Shown here piece after piece: positions 56,639 through 64,000 of a stretch of DNA of 64,000 nucleotides. Below the pieces are notes generated by a model. The model made no database searches and had not been told where the DNA came from. It worked only from the letters and a program-made list of their open reading frames with translations. The position numbers and the translations under genes were made by a program. The stretch is from Stenotrophomonas indicatrix. Its GTDB lineage: Bacteria > Pseudomonadota > Gammaproteobacteria > Xanthomonadales > Xanthomonadaceae. The number at the start of each line of letters is the position of its first letter. Position 1 is the stretch's first letter. Where the stretch lies: the NCBI GenBank assembly GCA_041545745.1, contig CP168152.1, forward strand, positions 4,152,001 through 4,216,000, given 5' to 3'.

Positions 56639-59600
56639 GTGGGCTTTTCGACGATCTTCATCCGCCGCCCGATTGCCACCTCGCTGTTGATGGCGGGCTT
56701 GTTGCTTCTGGGCATCCTCGGTTACCGCAAGCTGCCGGTGTCGGCGCTGCCGGAAATCGATGCGCCCAGCCTGGTGGTGACCACCCAGTACCCCGGTGCC
56801 AACGCCACCACCATGGCCTCGCTGGTGACCACGCCGCTGGAGCGCCAGTTCGGGCAGATCTCCGGGCTGGAACTGATGACCTCCGATTCGTCGGCGGGGT
56901 TGTCCACGATCATCCTGCAGTTCTCGATGGACCGCGACATTGACATCGCCGCACAGGACGTGCAGGCGGCGATCCGCCAGGCCACCCTGCCTTCGTCGCT
57001 GCCGTACCAGCCGGTCTACAACCGGGTGAATCCGGCCGACGCGGCCATCGTCACCCTCAAGCTGACCTCCGATACGCGGCCGCTGCGCGACGTCAACAAC
57101 TACGCTGACTCGATCCTCGCCCAGCGCCTGTCGCAGGTGCAGGGCGTGGGCCTGGTGTCGATCGCCGGCAACGTGCGTCCGGCCGTGCGCATCCAGGTCA
57201 ATCCGGCGCAGCTGTCCAACATGGGCCTGACCCTGGAAGAGCTGCGCAGCGCGCTCACCCAGGCCAACGTCAATGCGCCGAAGGGCTCGCTGAACGGCAA
57301 GACCCAGTCCTACAGCATCGGCACCAACGACCAGCTGACCAGCGCCGCCGAGTACCGCGACACCATCATCAGCTACAAGAACGGCCGCCCGGTGCGGCTG
57401 TCCGACGTGGCCGAAGTGATCGATGGCGTGGAGAACGACCAGCTCGCCGCATGGGCCGACGGCAAGCCGGCGGTGCTGCTGGAAGTGCGCCGCCAGCCGG
57501 GCGCCAACATCGTGCAGACCGTCGAGCGCATCCGCGCACTGCTGCCGCAGCTGCAGGGCGTGCTGCCGGCCGATGTGCACCTGGAAGTGTTCTCTGATCG
57601 CACCGAAACCATCCGCGCGTCGGTGCATGAAGTGCAGTTCACCCTGATCCTGACCATCGGCCTGGTGGTGGCGGTGATCTTCGTATTCCTGCGCCGTTTC
57701 TGGGCCACGATCATTCCCTCGGTGGCGGTGCCGTTGTCGCTGGCCGGCACTTTCGCGGTGATGGCCTTTACCGGCATGTCGCTGGACAACCTCTCGCTGA
57801 TGGCGCTGGTGGTGGCCACCGGCTTCGTGGTCGACGATGCGATCGTGATGATCGAGAACATCGTGCGCTACATCGAACAAGGCAAGAGCGGCAAGGAAGC
57901 GGCCGAGATCGGTGCGCGCCAGATCGGTTTCACCGTGCTGTCGCTGACGGTTTCGCTGGTGGCGGTGTTCCTGCCGCTGCTGCTGATGCCCGGCGTCACC
58001 GGCCGCCTGTTCCACGAGTTCGCCTGGGTGCTGAGCATCGCCGTGGTGCTGTCGATGCTGATCTCGCTGACGCTCACCCCGATGATGTGCGCCTACCTGC
58101 TCAAGCCCGATGCGCTGCCCGAGGGCGAGGACGCGCACGAACGTGCCGCCGCGGCCGGCAAGCAGAACCTGTGGACGCGCACCGTCGGCCTGTACGAGCG
58201 CAGTCTGGACTGGGTGCTGGAACACCAGCCCCTCACCTTGGCCGTGGCCGCTGCCGCGCTGGTGCTGACCGTGCTGCTGTACGTGCTGATCCCCAAGGGA
58301 CTGCTGCCCGAACAGGACACCGGCCTGATCACCGCCGTGGTCCAGGCCGACCAGAACATCGCGTTCCCGCAGATGGAGCAGCGCACCAAGCAGGTGGCCG
58401 AAGCGCTGCGCAAGGATCCGGACGTGACCGGCGTGTCGGCCTTCATCGGCGCCGGCAGCATGAACCCCACGCTCAACCAGGGCCAGCTGTCGATCGTGCT
58501 GAAAGAGCGTGGCGAGCGCGATGGACTGGATGAGATCCTGCCGCGCCTGCAGAAGTCCGTCGCCGGCATTCCCGGCGTGGCGCTGTACCTGAAGCCGGTA
58601 CAGGACGTGACCCTGGACACCCGCGTGGCCGCCACCGAGTACCAGTACTCGCTGTCGGACGTGGACAGTGCGGAGGTTGCACTGCAGGCCAACCGCCTGA
58701 CCCAGGCGCTGCGCCAGCGCCCGGAACTGGCCGACGTCGACAACAACCTGTCCAACCAGGGCCGCGCACTGGAACTGAACATCGACCGCGACAAGGCCAG
58801 CGTGCTGGGCGTGCCGATGCAGACCATCGACGACACGCTCTACGATGCGTTCGGCCAGCGCCAGATCTCGACCATCTTCACCGAGCTCAACCAGTACCGC
58901 GTGGTGCTGGAAGTGGCACCGCAGTTCCGCACCAGCACTGCGCTGATGGAACAGCTGGCGGTCGCCTCCAACGGCGCTGGCGCACTGACCGGCACCAACG
59001 CGACGAGCTTCGGCCAGGTCACCTCCTCCAACTCGTCGACCGCCACCGGTATCGGTGCGCAGAACACCGGCATCACCGTCGGTGCGGGCAGCATCATCCC
59101 GCTATCGGCGCTGGCCGAAGCAAAGGTGTCCAGCGCGCCGCTGCTGGTCAGCCACCAGCAGCAGCTGCCTGCGGTGACGGTGTCGTTCAACGTCGCCCCG
59201 GGCTATTCGCTGTCCGATGCGGTCAAGGCCATCGAAGAGACCAAGGCCAGCCTGGACATGCCGGCGCATGTGCATGCGCAGTTCATCGGCAAGGCCGCCG
59301 AATTCACCGGCAGCCAGACCGACGTGGTGTGGCTGCTGCTGGCCTCGCTGGTGGTGATCTACATCGTGCTGGGCGTGCTGTACGAGAGCTACATCCACCC
59401 GATCACGATCATCTCGACCCTGCCACCGGCCGGTGTCGGCGCGCTGCTGGCACTGATGGTCTGTGGCCTGAGCCTGTCGGTGGATGGCATCGTCGGCATC
59501 GTGCTGCTGATCGGCATCGTCAAGAAGAACGGCATCATGATGGTCGACTTCGCCATCGAGGCGCGGCGCACCGGCGCCAACGCGCGCGAGGCCATCCGCC

Positions 59601-59872
59601 GCGCCTGCCTGCTGCGCTTCCGCCCGATCATGATGACCACCGCGGCGGCCATGCTCGGTGCGTTGCCGCTGGCGCTGGGCACCGGCATCGGCTCGGAGCT
59701 GCGTCGCCCGCTGGGCATCGCCATCGTCGGCGGCCTGCTGCTGTCGCAGCTGGTGACGCTGTACACCACGCCGGTGATCTACCTGTACATGGAGCGCTTC
59801 TCGGAATGGCTTGCACGCCGCCGTGAACAGCGCGCGCTGCGCGATGGCACGGTGCAGGAGCCGCAGGCATGA
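56639..59872 (+). CDS. smeJ: RND multidrug efflux transporter (SmeJ/MdtB-like)
   Basis: Proton-driven inner-membrane pump of 1077 residues, first of two RND subunits that in MdtBC-type systems form a mixed trimer. N-terminal IFIRRPIATSLLMAGLLLLG, porter-domain blocks (LVVTTQYPGANATTMASLVT, QDVQAAIRQATLPSSLPYQP), TM4 motif with the proton-relay acids (ALVVATGFVVDDAIVMIENI), and a repeated second half (LLIGIVKKNGIMMVDFAIEA). Start is GTG 56639 behind AAGGA. Insertion relative to its partner near residues 780-820 is Ser/Thr-rich (TSFGQVTSSNSSTATGIGAQ). Confidence 0.93.
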   Translation: MGFSTIFIRRPIATSLLMAGLLLLGILGYRKLPVSALPEIDAPSLVVTTQYPGANATTMASLVTTPLERQFGQISGLELMTSDSSAGLSTIILQFSMDRDIDIAAQDVQAAIRQATLPSSLPYQPVYNRVNPADAAIVTLKLTSDTRPLRDVNNYADSILAQRLSQVQGVGLVSIAGNVRPAVRIQVNPAQLSNMGLTLEELRSALTQANVNAPKGSLNGKTQSYSIGTNDQLTSAAEYRDTIISYKNGRPVRLSDVAEVIDGVENDQLAAWADGKPAVLLEVRRQPGANIVQTVERIRALLPQLQGVLPADVHLEVFSDRTETIRASVHEVQFTLILTIGLVVAVIFVFLRRFWATIIPSVAVPLSLAGTFAVMAFTGMSLDNLSLMALVVATGFVVDDAIVMIENIVRYIEQGKSGKEAAEIGARQIGFTVLSLTVSLVAVFLPLLLMPGVTGRLFHEFAWVLSIAVVLSMLISLTLTPMMCAYLLKPDALPEGEDAHERAAAAGKQNLWTRTVGLYERSLDWVLEHQPLTLAVAAAALVLTVLLYVLIPKGLLPEQDTGLITAVVQADQNIAFPQMEQRTKQVAEALRKDPDVTGVSAFIGAGSMNPTLNQGQLSIVLKERGERDGLDEILPRLQKSVAGIPGVALYLKPVQDVTLDTRVAATEYQYSLSDVDSAEVALQANRLTQALRQRPELADVDNNLSNQGRALELNIDRDKASVLGVPMQTIDDTLYDAFGQRQISTIFTELNQYRVVLEVAPQFRTSTALMEQLAVASNGAGALTGTNATSFGQVTSSNSSTATGIGAQNTGITVGAGSIIPLSALAEAKVSSAPLLVSHQQQLPAVTVSFNVAPGYSLSDAVKAIEETKASLDMPAHVHAQFIGKAAEFTGSQTDVVWLLLASLVVIYIVLGVLYESYIHPITIISTLPPAGVGALLALMVCGLSLSVDGIVGIVLLIGIVKKNGIMMVDFAIEARRTGANAREAIRRACLLRFRPIMMTTAAAMLGALPLALGTGIGSELRRPLGIAIVGGLLLSQLVTLYTTPVIYLYMERFSEWLARRREQRALRDGTVQEPQA

Positions 59873-59903
59873 CCCTGGCCCCGCACCCCCGGGGGGCTGC
59901 ACG

Positions 59904-62900
59904 GTGAACCTGTCCGGCCCCTTCATCCGCCGCCCGATCGGCACCGCGCTGCTGGCCATCGGCTTGTTCATGGTCGGCGTGATCTGTTACCTGCGGCTCG
60001 GCGTGTCGGCACTGCCGAACATCGAGATCCCGGTGATCTTCGTGCACGCCAGCCAGTCCGGTGCGGACGCGGCAACCATGGCCTCCACGGTGACCGCGCC
60101 GCTGGAGCGCCACCTCGGCCAGCTGCCGGGCATCGACCGCATGCGCTCGTCGAGCTCGGAAGGCAGCTCGCTGGTGTTCATGATCTTCCAGAGCGACCGC
60201 GACATCGATTCAGCCGCGCTGGACGTACAGACGGCGATCAATTCGGCGCAGGCCGACCTGCCCTCGGGCATGGGCTCGCCGATGTACCAGAAGGCGAACC
60301 CGAACGACGACCCGGTGATCGCCATCGCGCTGACGTCGCAGACGCAGTCCGCCGATGAGCTGTACAACGTCGCCGACTCGCTGCTGGCCCAGCGCATCCG
60401 CCAGATCGGCGGCGTCGCCTCGGTGGATATCGCCGGTGCCTCGACGCCAGCGGTACGGGTGGACGTCAACCTGCGCCTGATGAACGCGCTGGGACTGACC
60501 GCCGACGACCTGCGCAATGCCGTGCGTGCAGCCAACGTGACCTCGCCCACCGGCTTCCTCAGCGATGGCAACACCACCACCGCGATCATCGCCAACGATT
60601 CGGTCGCGCGCGCCGCCGACTTCGCCGATCTGGTGGTCAAGACCCAGGGCGATGGCCGGGTGATCCGCCTGAAGGACATCGCCAACGTCTACGACGGCCA
60701 GCAGGATGCGTACCAGGCCGCGTGGTTCGACCACAAACCGGCCGTGGTGATGTATGTGTTCACCCGTGCCGGCGCCAACATCGTCGAGACCGTGGACCGG
60801 GTGAAAGCGCAGATTCCCGCGTTGCGCGATTACCTGCAGCCGGGCACCACGATGACGCCCTACTTCGACCGCACCCCGACCATCCGTTCGTCGCTGCATG
60901 AAGTGCAGATCACCCTGCTGATCAGCCTGGCGATGGTGGTGCTGACCATGGCGCTGTTCCTGCGCCGCCTGGCGCCGACGCTGATTGCCGCAGTCACCGT
61001 GCCGTTGTCACTGGCCGGTGCCGCGCTGGTGATGTACGTGATGGGCTTCACCCTGAACAACCTGAGCCTGCTGGCGCTGGTGATCGCGATCGGCTTCGTG
61101 GTCGACGATGCGATCGTGGTGATCGAGAACATCATGCGCCACCTCGACGAGGGCATGCCGCGGATGCAGGCGGCCTTCGCCGGTGCGCGCGAAATCGGCT
61201 TCACCATCGTCTCGATCACCGCCTCGCTGGTGGCGGTGTTCATCCCGCTGCTGTTCGCCAGCGGCATGATGGGCGCGTTCTTCCGCGAGTTCACCGTGAC
61301 CCTGGTGGCGGCGATCGTGGTGTCGATGATCGTTTCGCTGACGCTGACCCCGGCGCTGTGCAGCCGCTTCCTCAGCGCCCACGACCACAAGGCGGCACCG
61401 TCGCGCTTCGGCCGCTGGCTCGATGCCGGTCACGAGCGGATGCTGCGCATCTACACCGTATTCCTTGATTTCTCGCTGCGCCATGCGCTGCTGCTGTCGC
61501 TGACGCCGTTGATCCTGATCGGCGTCACCATCTTCCTGTTCGGTGCGGTGAAGAAGGGTGCGTTCCCGCCACAGGACACCGGCCTGATCTGGGGCCGCGC
61601 CAACTCCAGTGCGACGGTGTCCTTCGAGGACATGGTCAGCCGCCAACGGCGCATCACCGACATGCTGATGGCCGACCCGGCGGTGAAGACCGTGGGCGTA
61701 CGCCTGGGCAGTGGCCGCCAGGGCTCCAGCGCGCAGTTCAACGTCGAACTGAAGTCGCGCAAGGAAGGCCGCCGCGAAACCACAGCGCATGCATTAGCGC
61801 GGTTGAGTGCGAAGGCCGACCGCTACCCGGACCTGCAGCTGCGCCTGCGCGCGATCCAGGACCTGCCCAGCAACGATGGCGGTGGCAACAGCCAGGGCGC
61901 GCAGTACCGCGTCTCGCTGCAGGGCAACGACCTGGCCGCGCTGCAGGAATGGCTGCCCAAGCTGCAGGCGGCGTTGAAGAAGAACCCGAAGCTGCGCGAT
62001 GTCGGCACCGACGTCGACAACGCCGGCCTGCGCCAGAACATCGAGATCGACCGCGCCAAGGCCGCGCGCCTGGGCATCTCGGTCGGTGCCATCGACGGTG
62101 CGCTGTACGGCGCCTTCGGCCAGCGCCAGATTTCCACCATCTACTCGGACATCAACCAGTACAGCGTGGTGGTCAACGCGCTGCCGTCGCAGACCGCCAC
62201 CCCCTCGGCGCTGGACGAAGTGCATGTGCGCGCACGCAACGGCGAAATGGTGCCGATCACGGCGGTGGCCAGACAGGCGCCGGGCCTGGCGCCCTCGCAG
62301 ATCACCCATGAGAACCAGTACACGACGATGGACCTGAGCTACAACCTCGCCCCCGGCGTCAGCATGGGCGAGGCCAAGGCCATCATCGACAGCACCGTGG
62401 CCGGCATGCGCATGCCCGGCGACATCCGCCTGGCCGACGACGCGGGCTTCGGCTTCAATTCCGACTCCAGCGACATGCTGATCCTGGTACTGGCGGCGAT
62501 CCTCACCGTCTATCTGGTACTGGGCATCCTGTACGAAAGCCTGATCCACCCGGTGACGATCCTGTCCACCCTGCCGGCCGCCGGCGTCGGTGCGTTGCTG
62601 GCGCTGTTCGGCACCAACACCGAACTGTCGGTGATCTCGATGATCGCGCTGGTGCTGCTGATCGGCATCGTCAAGAAGAACGCGATCATGATGATCGACT
62701 TCGCCCTGGTGGCGCAGCGCGAACATGGGCTGACTCCGCGCGAGGCTGCCCGTGAAGCCAGCATCGTGCGTTTCCGGCCGATCATGATGACCACGATGGT
62801 GGCGATTCTGGCGGCGGTGCCGCTGGCGATCGGGCTGGGCGAAGGGTCGGAACTGCGTCGCCCGCTGGGCATCGCGATGATCGGTGGCCTGCTGTTCTCG

Positions 62901-63026
62901 CAGAGCCTGACCCTGCTCAGCACGCCTGCGCTGTACGTGATCTTCTCGTGCCTGGCCGAGCGCTGGAAGGCGCGGCGCGCGCGCAGGCGTGAGGCAAAGC
63001 TGCTCAGGCGCGCGCAGCGGGCGTAG
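59904..63026 (+). CDS. smeK: RND multidrug efflux transporter (SmeK/MdtC-like)
   Basis: Second RND pump of the operon, 1040 residues from GTG 59904. Same fold: LSGPFIRRPIGTALLAIGLF, FVHASQSGADAATMASTVTA, the TM4 proton-relay segment ALVIAIGFVVDDAIVVIENI, FGQRQISTIYSDINQYSVVV, and LLIGIVKKNAIMMIDFALVA in the second half. It lies 31 bases after smeJ, so the two are co-expressed. In MdtBC-type pairs one subunit binds drug and the other carries protons; which is which cannot be told here. Confidence 0.93.
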   Translation: MNLSGPFIRRPIGTALLAIGLFMVGVICYLRLGVSALPNIEIPVIFVHASQSGADAATMASTVTAPLERHLGQLPGIDRMRSSSSEGSSLVFMIFQSDRDIDSAALDVQTAINSAQADLPSGMGSPMYQKANPNDDPVIAIALTSQTQSADELYNVADSLLAQRIRQIGGVASVDIAGASTPAVRVDVNLRLMNALGLTADDLRNAVRAANVTSPTGFLSDGNTTTAIIANDSVARAADFADLVVKTQGDGRVIRLKDIANVYDGQQDAYQAAWFDHKPAVVMYVFTRAGANIVETVDRVKAQIPALRDYLQPGTTMTPYFDRTPTIRSSLHEVQITLLISLAMVVLTMALFLRRLAPTLIAAVTVPLSLAGAALVMYVMGFTLNNLSLLALVIAIGFVVDDAIVVIENIMRHLDEGMPRMQAAFAGAREIGFTIVSITASLVAVFIPLLFASGMMGAFFREFTVTLVAAIVVSMIVSLTLTPALCSRFLSAHDHKAAPSRFGRWLDAGHERMLRIYTVFLDFSLRHALLLSLTPLILIGVTIFLFGAVKKGAFPPQDTGLIWGRANSSATVSFEDMVSRQRRITDMLMADPAVKTVGVRLGSGRQGSSAQFNVELKSRKEGRRETTAHALARLSAKADRYPDLQLRLRAIQDLPSNDGGGNSQGAQYRVSLQGNDLAALQEWLPKLQAALKKNPKLRDVGTDVDNAGLRQNIEIDRAKAARLGISVGAIDGALYGAFGQRQISTIYSDINQYSVVVNALPSQTATPSALDEVHVRARNGEMVPITAVARQAPGLAPSQITHENQYTTMDLSYNLAPGVSMGEAKAIIDSTVAGMRMPGDIRLADDAGFGFNSDSSDMLILVLAAILTVYLVLGILYESLIHPVTILSTLPAAGVGALLALFGTNTELSVISMIALVLLIGIVKKNAIMMIDFALVAQREHGLTPREAAREASIVRFRPIMMTTMVAILAAVPLAIGLGEGSELRRPLGIAMIGGLLFSQSLTLLSTPALYVIFSCLAERWKARRARRREAKLLRRAQRA

Positions 63027-63034
63027 CAAGGCCC

Positions 63035-63057
63035 ATCCACGCATGGCGTGGATCTAC
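63035..63057 (-). repeat. SMAG palindrome
   Basis: Reverse copy of the ATCCACGCC subtype, directly after the smeK stop; may serve as transcript end stabiliser. Confidence 0.85.
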
Positions 63058-63073
63058 TGCAACACCTGCCTCT

Positions 63074-63099
63074 GGTGGGTGCGGACCGTTGGTCCGCAC
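63074..63099 (+). repeat. REP palindrome, subtype GGTGGGTGCGGACC
   Basis: Hairpin GTGCGGACC-GTT-GGTCCGCAC preceded by GGTGG, matching the subtype at 33646-33690. Confidence 0.75.
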
Positions 63100-63125
63100 G
63101 CCGATGGCATTTGACGCGCTGTAAC

Positions 63126-63147
63126 GAAAAGAGAACAATTCTCATCC
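63126..63147 (+). promoter_or_regulatory. Fur-box-like palindrome
   Basis: GAGAA-CAA-TTCTC core (63131-63143) in an A-rich context, similar to Fur sites of gammaproteobacteria. It lies about 130 bases upstream of the siderophore receptor start. Confidence 0.5.
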
Positions 63148-63275
63148 AGCCATGGTCCTGCGCCCCCTTGCGGCGCCCCGCTGCCGTTGCCGGCACGCCT
63201 GCGTGATCCCAGCCACCGACCTTTCCCCCCTGCATGGGCGGATGGCCCGTGGCCGCCCGCCGAGGATCTCCATCG

Positions 63276-64000
63276 ATGTTGCCCATCCGCTCCCCCCGCC
63301 TGGCCGTGCTGGCCGTAGCGCTGTCCGCCGCCTGCACTGCACACGCCGAAGCCCCCGCCGACGCCCGCAGTGCCACCGATCTGGACGCGGTCAAGGTCAT
63401 CGCCGAGCGTACCCACACCGAGGCTGGCGCCCTCGGCGATCGCGTCCTGCGTGATACCCCGTTTGCGATCACCGCGGTCGGCCGTGAGCAGATCGAACAG
63501 CGCCAGGTCGTGTCGCTGGGCGAAGCCTTCCTGCTCGACCCCTCGGTCACCACGCAGGTAAGCGCCTATGCCAGCGGCTGGAGCTCGCCGATCCGCAATC
63601 GCGGCATCGACCTGAATTTCGACAGCTACCGGGTCAACGGCCTGCAGGTCTCGTCCTGGGGCACCGAATGGCCGCTGGAAGTGATGGAACAGGTCGACCT
63701 GCTGAAGGGCCCCGGTGGGTTCCTGTACGGCTTCGGCGCGCCGGGCGGCATCGTCAACTACATCACCAAGAAGCCGACCGAGGTACCGACCTTCTCCGCC
63801 CAGCTCGGCTGGCGCGAGCAGGGCATCGTCAGCGGCGGCATCGACGTCGGTGGCCGCTTCGGCAACGAGCAGATGTTCGGCTACCGCTTCAACGCCTTCC
63901 AGGAAAAGGGCGAAACCTTCAACGGTGGCCATATCGATCGCAAGGTCGGCGCACTGTCGCTGGACGCACATCTGAGCGATGCGCTCACCTGGACCTTCGA
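63276..64000 (+). CDS. TonB-dependent siderophore receptor (5' part)
   Basis: Outer-membrane receptor for ferric siderophores, cut by the window end after 241 codons. ATG 63276 has GAGGA at a good distance. Signal peptide LAVLAVALSAACTAHA precedes EAPA. A TonB-box-like DLDAVKVIAERT is followed by the plug domain with hallmark DRVLRDTPFAITAVGREQIE, SPIRNRGIDLNFDSYRVNGL and MEQVDLLKGPGGFLYGFGAP / GGIVNYITKKP, then the first barrel strands. The pattern is of the siderophore class. Ligand unknown. Likely Fur-controlled. Confidence 0.93.
   Translation, partial: MLPIRSPRLAVLAVALSAACTAHAEAPADARSATDLDAVKVIAERTHTEAGALGDRVLRDTPFAITAVGREQIEQRQVVSLGEAFLLDPSVTTQVSAYASGWSSPIRNRGIDLNFDSYRVNGLQVSSWGTEWPLEVMEQVDLLKGPGGFLYGFGAPGGIVNYITKKPTEVPTFSAQLGWREQGIVSGGIDVGGRFGNEQMFGYRFNAFQEKGETFNGGHIDRKVGALSLDAHLSDALTWTF

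Overview
The window is high-GC gammaproteobacterial chromosome. Gene order (rhlB|trxA-rho, ftsEX, aroQ-accBC, prmA-fis), an smeIJK-type RND efflux operon and many short palindromic repeats that start with GTAG (the SMAG repeats known from Stenotrophomonas maltophilia) point to Stenotrophomonas, most likely the S. maltophilia complex. I saw no rRNA, tRNA or CRISPR array.

Layout. 1-11.7 kb is an accessory-looking mix: a chemoreceptor cut by the window edge, an arylamine N-acetyltransferase, a broken VOC-family gene, an orphan solute-binding-like protein, a LysR regulator facing a 64-residue ORF, a D,D-carboxypeptidase-like protein, a quinone reductase-TetR pair with a clear palindromic operator, a lone receiver protein, and two metabolic hydrolase/lyase genes. 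12.0-18.5 kb is core: aroQ, accB-accC, prmA, a DUF3426 protein and fis. 18.6-25.1 kb, between fis and purH, holds a compact minus-strand cluster that resembles E. coli ynbABCD: a CDP-alcohol phosphatidyltransferase, an alpha/beta hydrolase-methyltransferase fusion, a PAP2-dual-specificity phosphatase fusion, a small membrane protein, an acyltransferase, and a CDP-diglyceride synthase gene that carries an in-frame TGA. It looks like a dedicated pathway for making or remodelling an unusual phospholipid, and it is the most interesting system here.

25.3-38.3 kb is core again: purH, purD, rpoH (with a sigma-E-like promoter overlapped by a perfect inverted repeat), ung, a double-receiver protein, ftsEX, rhlB, trxA and rho. 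An intact IS3-family element (38355-39694, 3-bp target duplication) sits just after the rho terminator. Next come a diguanylate cyclase, two tandem secreted TonB-domain paralogues, aceK, a stand-alone KilA-N protein, and a four-gene module with a Ras/MglA-like GTPase and two roadblock proteins. Monomeric isocitrate dehydrogenase, a lipoprotein, a LysM protein with a duplicated N-terminus, queF and a secreted M20 amidohydrolase follow. The window ends with an smeIJK-like tripartite efflux operon, preceded by a sigma-E-like promoter, and the start of a siderophore receptor gene behind a Fur-box-like palindrome.

Connecting themes are envelope and stress functions: membrane lipid chemistry, sigma-32, two sigma-E-like promoters, RND efflux, ftsEX and TonB-related proteins. 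Intergenic DNA is crowded with SMAG and related hairpins. Two adjacent large nested inverted repeats between queF and the M20 gene may belong to a further repeat family.
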